Shown here: positions 1-7,973 of the stretch, piece by piece
Layout of the letters: each line of letters opens with the position of its first letter
Position numbering within the stretch: position 1 is the stretch's first letter
Assembly: GCF_016462545.1 (NCBI RefSeq)
Contig: NZ_JAEMTA010000005.1
Location: forward strand, 1 to 61,143
DNA: 61,143 nucleotides
Direction: 5' to 3'
Origin: Mycolicibacterium sp.
Lineage (GTDB): Bacteria; Actinomycetota; Actinomycetes; Mycobacteriales; Mycobacteriaceae
Position numbers and translations under genes: made by a program
Notes under the pieces: model-generated
The model's input: the letters and a program-made list of their open reading frames with translations, nothing else
Told to the model about the DNA's origin: nothing
Database searches by the model: none

Positions 1-2
1 TC

Positions 3-488
3 TTCGAGCACGGCCGCATCAAGACGACCGAGCCCAAGGCGCGGGCGTTGCGGCCCTACGCGGAGAAGCTCATCACCCATGCCAAGAAGGGCTCGCTGCA
101 CAACCGGCGTGAGGTGATGAAGAAGATCCGCGACAAGGACGTCGTGCACACGCTGTTCGCCGAGATCGGCCCGTTCTTCGCCGATCGCGAGGGTGGCTAC
201 ACCCGCATCATCAAGGTGGAGGCACGCAAGGGCGACAACGCCCCGATGGCCGTCATCGAGCTGGTCCGGGAGAAGACCGTGACCTCTGAGGCCGACCGGG
301 CCCGTCGGAGCAAGGCCGCGGCGCCCGTCGCGGCGGCCGCCGCCCCGCAGGCAGCGGTCGAGCCGGAGGCCGCCGTCGGCCCTGACACCGACGAGGTCGA
401 GGAGACCTCTGAAGCTCCGGAAGCCACGGATGCGGTCGACGAGACCGAAGCCGAGCCTGAGGCCGAGGCGGACGAAGCCAAGTCCTAG
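3..488 (+). CDS. rplQ: 50S ribosomal protein L17, 5' end outside window
   Basis: Large-subunit ribosomal protein L17. The reading frame is already open at the window edge and starts inside the conserved core ([18 protein letters not shown]), so about the first 25-30 residues are missing. The core, through the segment around EGGYTRIIK, matches bacterial L17. About 70 residues of Ala/Glu/Asp-rich low-complexity tail follow, so the protein is longer than the roughly 120-residue L17 of E. coli; acidic tails of this kind occur in actinobacterial L17. The tail resembles the N-terminal extension of the S9 protein encoded at 15617. It is followed directly by a strong terminator, which fits the end of the rpoA-rplQ operon. 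Confidence 0.95.
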   Translation, partial: FEHGRIKTTEPKARALRPYAEKLITHAKKGSLHNRREVMKKIRDKDVVHTLFAEIGPFFADREGGYTRIIKVEARKGDNAPMAVIELVREKTVTSEADRARRSKAAAPVAAAAAPQAAVEPEAAVGPDTDEVEETSEAPEATDAVDETEAEPEAEADEAKS

Positions 489-502
489 TGGTCGAATCGT
501 TG

Positions 503-543
503 AACATGCCCGCCATCGAAACTGATGGCGGGCATGTTTCTTT
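503..543 (+). terminator. Rho-independent terminator after rplQ
   Basis: A perfect 15-bp stem (503-517 pairs with 524-538) with a 6-nt loop is followed by TCTTT at 539-543. It lies 15 bp past the rplQ stop and just before truA. Its position shows that the upstream in-frame GTG at 488 is unlikely to be the truA start, because the hairpin would then be coding. Confidence 0.85.
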
Positions 544-544
544 G

Positions 545-1393
545 GTGCGGCTGCGCCTCGACATCGCTTACGACGGAACGGGTTTCGCCGGATGGGCAAC
601 CCAAGCCGATCAGCGCACGGTAGCAGGCACCATCGAGGACGCGCTCTCGCTGGTGTTCCGTACGCCGGTGCTCACCAGGGCTGCGGGCCGTACGGACACC
701 GGCGTGCACGCCACCGGACAGGTCGCGCACGTCGACGTCCCGGCCGACGCGATTCCACGGGCCTATCCGCGCACCCCTCGCGACGAACCGGAGTTCCGGC
801 CGCTGGTGCGACGGCTGGCCAGACTGCTCCCAGAGGACGTGCGGGTGCATGACGTGGTCAGGGCGCCAACCGGATTCGACGCCCGGTTCTCGGCGTTGCG
901 GCGGCATTACCGCTACCGGTTGTCGACGGCGCCGTTCGGGGTGGAACCGCAGGAGGCCCGGTTCGTGACGCCGTGGCCGCGGCCGCTGGACGTCGAGGCG
1001 ATGCAGGCGGGAGCGCGAGAACTGCAGGGCCTCAACGACTTCGCGGCGTTCTGCAAACCACGCGAGGGGGCTACGACGATCCGCGATCTGCAGCGGCTCG
1101 AGTGGGAGCGCGACGGCGACTCGATCACCGCACACGTCACTGCGGACGCGTTCTGCTGGTCCATGGTTCGTTCGCTCGTCGGTGCGCTGCTCGCCGTGGG
1201 GGAGGGCCGCCGCGAACCTCGTTGGTGCGCAGAGCTGTTGACGTCGAGCAAGCGCTCGAGTGACTTCTCCACGGCGCCGGCCCGCGGGCTGACCCTGGTC
1301 GGCGTCGACTACCCGCCCGATGCCGAACTCGAGGCTCGCATCGCAGTGACTCGAGACATGCGATCGGTTGACGAGGTGCGGCGCGGCGGCTAG
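545..1393 (+). CDS. truA: tRNA pseudouridine(38-40) synthase TruA
   Basis: Converts uridines 38-40 of the tRNA anticodon stem-loop to pseudouridine. The N-terminus [16 protein letters not shown] and the catalytic motif GRTDTGVHA (nucleophile Asp51) are typical of the family, and the length of 282 residues is normal. I place the start at GTG 545 rather than GTG 488, because the 15-bp terminator stem at 503-538 would otherwise lie inside the gene and because homology begins at [11 protein letters not shown]. The 3' end overlaps the convergent cutinase gene by 4 bp. Confidence 0.93.
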   Translation: MRLRLDIAYDGTGFAGWATQADQRTVAGTIEDALSLVFRTPVLTRAAGRTDTGVHATGQVAHVDVPADAIPRAYPRTPRDEPEFRPLVRRLARLLPEDVRVHDVVRAPTGFDARFSALRRHYRYRLSTAPFGVEPQEARFVTPWPRPLDVEAMQAGARELQGLNDFAAFCKPREGATTIRDLQRLEWERDGDSITAHVTADAFCWSMVRSLVGALLAVGEGRREPRWCAELLTSSKRSSDFSTAPARGLTLVGVDYPPDAELEARIAVTRDMRSVDEVRRGG

Positions 1394-2079
1394 ACCCGGC
1401 CAGCGGCGAAGTCCGCCGCCTCGTTCACCATGCCCGCGTCGATGTACGCCTTGGCCATGTGATCGGACCAGTTCTTCTCCCACGTATTGGGGTCGGCCGG
1501 GTTGCACACCGGGTCCGCTCCGTGGCACATCTCGATGGTGCGGTCGCGGTAGGTCGGGCTGAGCGCCCCGATGGGTCCGGCCCAGGCGCTGCCGTTGCCG
1601 AACAGGGCGACGGCGGCGATGTGTTGGTCGGCGCCCGGCGGCAGCGGGTTGTCGAAACCGAAGAAGGCGAACGGCACGGCCAGCGCCACGTCGGTGACCG
1701 CGGCGCCCAGGGAGTAGCCGCCGAGCACGATGCGCGTGTCCGGGCAGCTCGCCATGGTGCTCTGGACCCGCGCGCTCATATCGTTGGCACCGACGTCGAT
1801 CTGGTTGTCCGCGGGGTAGCGCACCGCGTACAGGTTGACGTTCTTGCCGGTCTTGCTGCGCAGCGCGCTGACGAAGGCGTTGCCGATTTGGCCGGGTCCC
1901 GTCGGCTCCAGACGTCCGCGGGCGAAGATCACCTCGACTGCCGGGCATGCGGCGGACGCGGTCGGCACGCCGACCGACGTGACGGCCGGAAGTGCCAGCA
2001 ATGCACCCGCGGTGAGCACGGTGGCCACCGCGTAGCTGCCGACGGCGACGACTAACCTGCGAATCTGCTGAGTAGGCAC
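1390..2079 (-). CDS. Secreted cutinase-family serine esterase (third of three)
   Basis: Cutinase-like protein (CULP) of 229 residues, probably a secreted lipase or esterase acting on cell-envelope or host lipids. The N-terminus has a hydrophobic signal segment (about residues 8-43) ending in an AxA-like site. The catalytic triad is visible as Ser123 in GYSLG, Asp189 in the GADPVC motif and His207. The conserved cysteines of the fold are present. It is the most diverged of the three tandem copies (GYSLG instead of GYSQG) and lies 57 bp downstream of the second copy on the same strand. M. tuberculosis has cut3 and cut4 at the equivalent place, but I cannot assign one-to-one orthology. Confidence 0.88.
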   Translation of the reverse strand: MPTQQIRRLVVAVGSYAVATVLTAGALLALPAVTSVGVPTASAACPAVEVIFARGRLEPTGPGQIGNAFVSALRSKTGKNVNLYAVRYPADNQIDVGANDMSARVQSTMASCPDTRIVLGGYSLGAAVTDVALAVPFAFFGFDNPLPPGADQHIAAVALFGNGSAWAGPIGALSPTYRDRTIEMCHGADPVCNPADPNTWEKNWSDHMAKAYIDAGMVNEAADFAAGRV

Positions 2080-2136
2080 GGAGCCGATGCTAGCCGACGG
2101 AATCGACGGGTCCGTCGACGTCGTGTGGCAACCCGG

Positions 2137-2802
2137 TTACAGCAGGCCGGCGACGAAGTTCGCCGCGGCGTTCGCCGGACCGCCCGCGTATGCACGGTGG
2201 GCGGCGACGTCCTCGCCGTTCGTCTGGCAGACGGGATCGCCTGCGTTGCAGAGGTCGATCGACCGGCTGCCCCAGACCGGGCTCGAGGTCAGGGGCAGAC
2301 CGAGCTTGGCCGAGGGGTTGCCGAAGGCGACGAGCGCCGCGACGAAGTCAGGGGTATTGGGTGGCAGCGGGTTGGTGAACCCGATGGCCGGAATCGGCAC
2401 CGCGGCGATGACGTCCATCACGGCCGCGCCTTGCGAGTACCCGCCCAGCACCAGCCGGGTGTTGGGGCAGGCGTCCATCATGTACTGGATGTGAGCACTG
2501 GCATCGTTGGCGCCGTCGGCCGCCGCCAGAAAGTCGTAGGTGGCCGGATAATTGACGGCGTAGGCACCAACCGAACGGCCACCGACCTTGGAGCGCAACG
2601 CATCCACGAACGACCCGCCGGGCAGCCCGAGGCCGGGCGCCTCGTTGGTGCCGCGAGCGAAGACGACCTCGATGTCGGGGCAGCCGTCGGCGGACGCGAC
2701 GCCGAGTCCGGCGGTGGGGAAGGTCGACACGACGGGAGCGAGGACGGCGACACAGGCCGTCGCAACGGCGAGGGATACGCGCTTGACACGATCGAAAGTC
2801 AC
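2137..2802 (-). CDS. Secreted cutinase-family serine esterase (second of three)
   Basis: CULP-family alpha/beta hydrolase of 221 residues. The signal peptide covers about residues 1-38 and ends in ASA. The mature part begins CPDIEVVFARGTNE, a standard cutinase opening. The triad is Ser123 (GYSQG), Asp189 (GDPVC) and His202. It sits 24 bp downstream of the first copy and 57 bp upstream of the third, so the three are probably co-transcribed. Substrate is unknown; mycobacterial CULPs are reported as esterases, lipases or phospholipases. Confidence 0.9.
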   Translation of the reverse strand: MTFDRVKRVSLAVATACVAVLAPVVSTFPTAGLGVASADGCPDIEVVFARGTNEAPGLGLPGGSFVDALRSKVGGRSVGAYAVNYPATYDFLAAADGANDASAHIQYMMDACPNTRLVLGGYSQGAAVMDVIAAVPIPAIGFTNPLPPNTPDFVAALVAFGNPSAKLGLPLTSSPVWGSRSIDLCNAGDPVCQTNGEDVAAHRAYAGGPANAAANFVAGLL

Positions 2803-2826
2803 GCCAAATGGTAACGCGTAAACGAG

Positions 2827-3498
2827 CTAGACAAGTCCCGCGACGAAATTTGCCGCCTGCGTCGCCATGCCCTGGGTGACGTAGTCACTGTGCGCGAAGG
2901 GGTTGCGTCCGCGAGAGCAGATGGGGTCGCCATCGGTGCACAGATCGATGGCTCGGCCACCGAAGACCGAGTTGGTGATGGGGATCGAGAACTTGGTCGA
3001 GGGGTTGCCGAACACGGCGACCGCGGCGATGCTGTTGTCCAGATCGAGGGGAAGCGGTGGGGCCGAGCCGATCTCACCGATCTTGTTGCCCAGCGGCGGG
3101 ATGCCCGCGAGCATGTCCACGACCGCCGCGCCCTGGGAGTAACCGCCGAGCACGATGCGGGTGCTCGGGCATTGCGCCACCAGCGAGCTGATGAAGTTGG
3201 TGGCGTCGTCGGCGCCTTGAGCAGCGGCCAGGAAGTCATAGGTGGCGGGGTAATTGACGCCGTACGCGGCGATGGTGCGGCCGCCGAGTTGCGGGGTCAG
3301 GTCGTCGACGAGGGCCTGGCCCACCCGTCCGATGCCGGCCGGTTCGCCTGTGCCGCGGGCGAAGACGACCTGGACGTCGGGGCACGGAGCGGCGGAGGCT
3401 GCCGGGGCCGCGGCCAGCGTGGCGGCTGCGAAGACGACGGCCGAGGCGGCCGCCAGGAGGGCAGACATCCTGAACATGGTCACGTAGCCCATCTTCAC
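2827..3498 (-). CDS. Secreted cutinase-family serine esterase (first of three)
   Basis: CULP-family hydrolase of up to 223 residues with a long Ala-rich signal peptide ending near residue 37 (ASAA). Triad: Ser121 in GYSQG, Asp191 in GDPIC and His203. The start is uncertain: GTG 3498, ATG 3492 and ATG 3477 all keep the signal peptide, and no candidate has a strong ribosome site. Only 9 bp separate it from the upstream EamA transporter gene on the same strand, so transporter and three cutinases may form one transcript. Very similar to the second copy, suggesting tandem duplication. Confidence 0.9.
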   Translation of the reverse strand: MKMGYVTMFRMSALLAAASAVVFAAATLAAAPAASAAPCPDVQVVFARGTGEPAGIGRVGQALVDDLTPQLGGRTIAAYGVNYPATYDFLAAAQGADDATNFISSLVAQCPSTRIVLGGYSQGAAVVDMLAGIPPLGNKIGEIGSAPPLPLDLDNSIAAVAVFGNPSTKFSIPITNSVFGGRAIDLCTDGDPICSRGRNPFAHSDYVTQGMATQAANFVAGLV

Positions 3499-3507
3499 AT
3501 ATCGGTG

Positions 3508-4548
3508 TTAGCTGCGACGAACTGTTTGCTCGGACGCCGCTCCGTCGACCGGCATATCGGGCCAGGAGGCCTCGGCGACCTTCTCGGTCCGATCGCCCTG
3601 GCGTGCCAGCACCAGCCCGGCGAGAACCACCGCGGCGCCGATCGCCTGCGTCGCGGTGAGCGCCTCACCGAGTAGTGCCCACGCGGCCAGCACGGCGAAC
3701 ATCACCTCGGCGAGACCCACCAGCGAGGCGAACCGCGGGCGCAGTCGGGCGATGCCCATGATGCCGAGCGTGTAGGCGATCGCCGTCGGAATGAGCGCCA
3801 GCGCGATGACGGGAACCACCCATGACGTCGTCACACCTGCGACGACGGTGTCGTTCGCGGTGAAGGTCAGGGGCATCAGCCCGGTGACGCCGAGCAGGGC
3901 GACGGTGACGGCCCCGACGACGAGGCCGGCGGCGGCGAGGGTGATCGAGTTCAAGCTTCCTTCGTTGCCGTCGGCGCTCACTTCGTCGGACATCATGAAG
4001 TAGCACGCCGCGCAGACTGCCGCGGCAAGTCCCCAGCCGACGCCGACGAGGTTGACGTGGGTGCCGGAGACCCCGCCGCCGTCGAAGAGCCCGAGGACCA
4101 GGACGATTCCGGCGACGGCCAGGGCAACGCCCGCCATGGTGAGATTGCTCGGCCGACGCCGGGTGGTCGCCCACAACCAGCCGACGACCAGAACGGGGGA
4201 GGTGTACTCCAGCAGGAGCGCAACGCCGACCGACAGGTGCGAAACCGCGTTGTAGTAGCAGAGTTGGGCGCCTGCGATGGGGACGATGCCGTAGGCGACG
4301 ACGGTCTTCCAGTGCTGCAGCGCCTCGCGCACCCACCCGGGATTCATCACGGTGGCGAAGATCGCCATCGCGATGGCACCGCCTGCCAGCCGTGCGGTGA
4401 CGGCGGCGGTGGGGCTCCAGCCGGCCTCCATGAGTGACTTGCCGAGGGGGCCGGACATGCCGAAGGCGAACGCCGAGCCGATGGCGAACAGCATGCCGAG
4501 TCGAAAGTGATCGGCCGCGTGCCGCGCGTCCGCCGTCGTCGCAGTCAC
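3508..4548 (-). CDS. EamA/DMT-family membrane transporter
   Basis: A 346-residue protein with about ten predicted membrane segments arranged as two EamA repeats, typical of drug/metabolite exporters. The first repeat begins near LGMLFAIGSAFAFGMSGPLGK and the second near GWGLAAAVCAACYFM. The C-terminal 30 residues are hydrophilic. The start is GTG 4548 preceded by AGGAGGT at a good distance. It is divergent from a CGNR regulator with 66 bp between the two starts, which suggests control by that neighbour. The substrate cannot be told from sequence; amino acids, purines or toxins are all possible for the family. Confidence 0.85.
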   Translation of the reverse strand: MTATTADARHAADHFRLGMLFAIGSAFAFGMSGPLGKSLMEAGWSPTAAVTARLAGGAIAMAIFATVMNPGWVREALQHWKTVVAYGIVPIAGAQLCYYNAVSHLSVGVALLLEYTSPVLVVGWLWATTRRRPSNLTMAGVALAVAGIVLVLGLFDGGGVSGTHVNLVGVGWGLAAAVCAACYFMMSDEVSADGNEGSLNSITLAAAGLVVGAVTVALLGVTGLMPLTFTANDTVVAGVTTSWVVPVIALALIPTAIAYTLGIMGIARLRPRFASLVGLAEVMFAVLAAWALLGEALTATQAIGAAVVLAGLVLARQGDRTEKVAEASWPDMPVDGAASEQTVRRS

Positions 4549-4567
4549 CTGGCACCTCCTGGCATGT

Positions 4568-4583
4568 AATGAGTAAAATGAGT
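4568..4583. promoter_or_regulatory. Candidate operator: direct repeat between exporter and CGNR regulator
   Basis: AATGAGT occurs twice with a 9-bp period (4568-4574 and 4577-4583) in the 66-bp divergent intergenic region. A second symmetric pair, GTCATGA at 4612 and TCATGAC at 4635, flanks the regulator's start codon. These are plausible binding sites for the CGNR protein, but with short arms and no comparative support. Confidence 0.3.
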
Positions 4584-4614
4584 GTTGGTCGTGACGCTAC
4601 CGGTGAAGGGAGTC

Positions 4615-5184
4615 ATGAGTCAATTGATTTTCAGTCATGACACGGAGCTCACACTTCGTGCGGCATGCGTCCTGATCAACACCGATCGCGTGGGCGGTGA
4701 GCAACTCGACGGCCTGGTCGTTCTCGACGACTACCTAGACGGCTTCGGGTGGACGGGACGCCGCGACAGGGACGACGCCGAACTCGAATCCGTGCGGAAG
4801 TTACGCGCTCGCCTCGGCAAGATCTGGTCGAACGCCGGTGACGAGGAGCGCGTCGTCGGTCAGGTCAATGCGTTGCTGAGCGACACCCGCGCGGCGCCGT
4901 GGCTGACGCGCCACGCCGAGATGCCGGAGTGGCACCTGCACCTCGCGTCGATTCACGATCCCCTGTGGCAGCGCATGGGCGCGGAGATGGCGATGGCGCT
5001 CGCCGACCTCATTCGTGCGGGCGAACTCCGCAGGCTGAAGACATGTGCGGCGCCGGACTGCGACGCTGTGCTGGTCGACCTGTCCCGCAACCGATCACGC
5101 ATGTTCTGCGACACCGGCAACTGCGGTAATCGTCAACACGTCGCGGCCTACCGGGAGCGTCGCTCGGCAGCCGAGGAGCCTTAG
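4615..5184 (+). CDS. CGNR zinc-finger (ABATE domain) transcriptional regulator
   Basis: A protein of 189 residues with an N-terminal ABATE-type domain (stress-induced transcription regulator-like) and a C-terminal CGNR zinc finger. The finger has C-x4-C (CAAPDC) and C-x4-CGNR (CDTGNCGNR), followed by a basic YRERR helix expected to bind DNA. The start is ATG 4615 with a GTGAAGGGA ribosome site; an upstream in-frame ATG at 4582 has no such site. It is divergent from the EamA exporter and probably regulates it. Family function is inferred mainly from domain architecture. Confidence 0.85.
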   Translation: MSQLIFSHDTELTLRAACVLINTDRVGGEQLDGLVVLDDYLDGFGWTGRRDRDDAELESVRKLRARLGKIWSNAGDEERVVGQVNALLSDTRAAPWLTRHAEMPEWHLHLASIHDPLWQRMGAEMAMALADLIRAGELRRLKTCAAPDCDAVLVDLSRNRSRMFCDTGNCGNRQHVAAYRERRSAAEEP

Positions 5185-5243
5185 GCGGAAAACGCTGCGC
5201 TGGTGGGTCTTCCGGTGCGGTTAGGCTGGCGGCCGGGGGAATC

Positions 5244-6638
5244 ATGGTTCGACGACCGGCAAGTCGCCTGCAGCTCAGCGGGCAACGCCTTCTCGCGCGT
5301 CGCATGATGCATGCGCTGGTGCGCGGCGACGTCGCCATGTACGACGATCCGCTTCGTGCCCAGTCGCTGTCACTCGCCGTCGGTGGGGTACTCGCAGCGC
5401 TCGTCGTGGCGGCGGGATCGGTCGTCGGAATGCTGCGACCCCACGGCGTGCCCGACTCCGCGCCGATCGTCATGGCCACCGACACCGGAGCGCTCTACGT
5501 ACGTGTCGGTGACACGCTGCATCCGGTCCCCAACCTGACCTCGGCGCGACTGATCGCGCGCACCGCAGTCGATCCGGTCGGCGCGAGCACGGCATCGATA
5601 GGAGAGGCGAGGCGAGGACCCTCGATGGGCATTCCCGGTGCCCCGGCGGCCATCGGCCGGCCCCTGCGTGGCCAGGCATGGACGGTGTGCGACGGCGAGG
5701 ACACCGTCGTCGGATACGGCGCCCCGGAGGACGACCGCCCGGACTCGGGTCGTCCCGTGCTGGTGACGCCACGCGGTGAGAGCGCCGCCATCACGTACCT
5801 GCTGTACGACGGACGGCGTGCCGCCGTCGACCTCAGGAACGTCGCCGTGGTGCGCGCGTTACACCTCGACGGTGTCGATCCCGTTGCCGTGTCACGAACG
5901 CTGCTCGACCTGGTGCCCGAGGTGCCCGCCATAGCCGCACCGCCCATCGTCGGCCTGGGTGCGCCGGGCCCGCCCGTGCTCGAGGGCGCCACCATAGGGA
6001 GCGTCATCGCAGTTCAGCGGGCCGGTGTCATCGAGAGGTACGTCGTCCTACGCGACGGCCTCCAGATGATCGGCGACGTGGCGGCCGATCTCATCGGATT
6101 CGCCTATGACGTTCGCGCCCAGGCAGTTCCGACCGTTGCGCCCGCCGAGATCGCGACGCTACCGATCTCCCACTCCCTGCCGGTGGGCACCTTTCCGCAG
6201 CGTGCGCACACGCCAGTAGGCGTTGCGGACGGCCAGACCGTGTGTGCCCGCTGGCGCCCTGGCGCATCGGCGAACCGGACGTCGTCGTCGAACACCGTGG
6301 TCGTCGTGGGGGAGTCGCCATACCGACGTCGGGCAGACCTCGCCCAGGCCGATGGCGAGGGGCCCAACGTCGACGCCGTGGCCATGCCCGGTGGCGCCAG
6401 CGCCTACGTCCAATCGGCCAGGATCGTGGGCGACGACGGTGCGACGGGCGCCCGGTTCCTGGTCACCGACGCGGGCGTCACCTTCGGTGTGCGCGACGAC
6501 GACACGGCGAAGATCATTGGTTTGCAACAGCATCCGGAGCCCGCGCCATGGGCCATCCTCGCGCATCTGCCGCGTGGTCCCGAACTGAGCGTGGATGCGG
6601 CCTCAGTCGTTCGCGACGGACTCCCGACGCCGTCGTAA
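5244..6638 (+). CDS. eccB4: ESX-4 type VII secretion membrane component EccB4
   Basis: Core subunit of the type VII secretion machine in the inner membrane. The 464-residue protein has a short cytosolic N-terminus with the family motif RLQLSGQRLLARRMMHALVRGD, one membrane helix (about residues 45-65) and a large periplasmic domain. Length and layout are normal for EccB. The 3' end overlaps the convergent mycP4 gene by 36 bp. The start ATG 5244 follows a GGGGGA ribosome site, and a -10-like TAGGCT lies at 5222. Neighbours mycP4, eccD4, eccC4 and esxUT identify the system as ESX-4. Confidence 0.94.
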   Translation: MVRRPASRLQLSGQRLLARRMMHALVRGDVAMYDDPLRAQSLSLAVGGVLAALVVAAGSVVGMLRPHGVPDSAPIVMATDTGALYVRVGDTLHPVPNLTSARLIARTAVDPVGASTASIGEARRGPSMGIPGAPAAIGRPLRGQAWTVCDGEDTVVGYGAPEDDRPDSGRPVLVTPRGESAAITYLLYDGRRAAVDLRNVAVVRALHLDGVDPVAVSRTLLDLVPEVPAIAAPPIVGLGAPGPPVLEGATIGSVIAVQRAGVIERYVVLRDGLQMIGDVAADLIGFAYDVRAQAVPTVAPAEIATLPISHSLPVGTFPQRAHTPVGVADGQTVCARWRPGASANRTSSSNTVVVVGESPYRRRADLAQADGEGPNVDAVAMPGGASAYVQSARIVGDDGATGARFLVTDAGVTFGVRDDDTAKIIGLQQHPEPAPWAILAHLPRGPELSVDAASVVRDGLPTPS

Positions 6639-7973
6639 CCATCCGGACGACGCCGTCATCGCCACCGTGGCCGCCGTGACGCACGCCGCCGCACCGATGA
6701 GCGCGACGCGGCGGGAGGTGGTTTCGACTCCGTGGGCGCGGGGAGACTCCTGCGCGACGGATGGCGGCGTGGCAGCCGTGTCGGGTCCGGCGCCGTCGGC
6801 GCTGACGGCCGCCAACACGTCGACGACGCCGTGGCCCACCCAGGGATCCCAGCCGGACGCGGGATGGTGCGCGGTGTCCTCGATCCGGCGCATCACCTGT
6901 CGCGCGGTGAGCCGGGGCGCCACCGACCGCACCAGGGCGGCGATTCCCGACACCACGGGTGCCGAATAGCTGGTACCCGAAATCGGTTGAAGCTCAAAGG
7001 CTTGCGGTACGGCATCGATCAGGCCGTCGCCGTCCGGGTTGAGCGACAAGACCGCCTCGCCCGGTGCCGCGACGTCGACCCAGGGCCCCGACAGGGTGAA
7101 CGAGGACGCCCGTCCCGAACGGTCGACCGACCCGACGGTCAGCACGTAGTCGTCGTACCACGCCGGGCTCGCCACGACGTCGACCCGGTCCCACGCGGGC
7201 TGGCCGGGCCGGGCGGGGTCGGGCAGCGGGTTCTGGCGAGGGCATTGACCCGCGCCGCCCACGTTGCCCGCTGCCGCGACGACCACGACGTTCTTCACGT
7301 CGACGGCGTAGGCCAGGGCGGCGCCGAGGGCCCGATCGTCGAGTACCTCGGCGGACGGGACGCACGCGACCGACGAGATGTTGATGACCGTTGCGCCCGC
7401 GTCTGCCGCGGTTCGAACGGCGTCGGCGAGGGTATCGACGTCACCGATTCCCGATCCGGTGGCGCCAGCCGAGGGTCGAAAGAGGTTGCTCGACTGGCGG
7501 ATTGCGATGATGCCGGCGTCGGGCGCCACACCGGCGAACGTCGTGCCGGACGTCTCGCTCCGTGCCGCCCCGATGATGCCCGCGACCACGGTGCCATGTC
7601 CGTCGCAGTCCTGCGTTCCGTCGCCCGTCGACACGTAGTCTCCGCCGGGCAGGAGATGAGGAAGGAGCCGGTGCCGGGCGACACCCGTATCGATCACGGC
7701 CACCGTCTGGCCGGCTCCCGTCGTGAGGCGCCACGTCGCGTCGAGTTCGGCGATGTTCGGCTGGGTCGCAGTGAGCTTGGCGGCAGAGGCAGTGACCACG
7801 CAGGCACCCGTCTGCTCCGTCGGCACGCGCGGCGCCGGTGGCCGAGCGGGCGGCAGCATGGCGTCGTCGACCTTCGGAGGCGTCACGGCGGCGGAGAGGG
7901 GAGCGGTCCAGGTGGCGGCGACGACGCACGCGACCGCGACGGTTCTGGCGCCCCGCAGGGGACGGCACCTCAT
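6603..7973 (-). CDS. mycP4: ESX-4 mycosin (subtilisin-like serine protease) MycP4
   Basis: Membrane-anchored S8-family protease essential for type VII systems. The 456-residue protein has a signal peptide (residues 1-28), a proline-rich linker, the catalytic triad Asp95 (VIDTG), His126 (DGHGT) and Ser335 (GTSYSAP), the oxyanion Asn237 (AAGN) and a C-terminal membrane helix (about 423-445) ending in a basic tail. The start is ATG 7973, overlapping the eccD4 stop by 4 bp (ATGA), so the two are translationally coupled. A much longer upstream open frame is only the shadow of eccD4. The tail overlaps convergent eccB4. Confidence 0.94.
   Translation of the reverse strand: MRCRPLRGARTVAVACVVAATWTAPLSAAVTPPKVDDAMLPPARPPAPRVPTEQTGACVVTASAAKLTATQPNIAELDATWRLTTGAGQTVAVIDTGVARHRLLPHLLPGGDYVSTGDGTQDCDGHGTVVAGIIGAARSETSGTTFAGVAPDAGIIAIRQSSNLFRPSAGATGSGIGDVDTLADAVRTAADAGATVINISSVACVPSAEVLDDRALGAALAYAVDVKNVVVVAAAGNVGGAGQCPRQNPLPDPARPGQPAWDRVDVVASPAWYDDYVLTVGSVDRSGRASSFTLSGPWVDVAAPGEAVLSLNPDGDGLIDAVPQAFELQPISGTSYSAPVVSGIAALVRSVAPRLTARQVMRRIEDTAHHPASGWDPWVGHGVVDVLAAVSADGAGPDTAATPPSVAQESPRAHGVETTSRRVALIGAAACVTAATVAMTASSGWLRRRRESVAND

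Noticed and set aside
488..544. Upstream GTG start for truA
   Set aside because: The region is a perfect terminator hairpin, not coding sequence.
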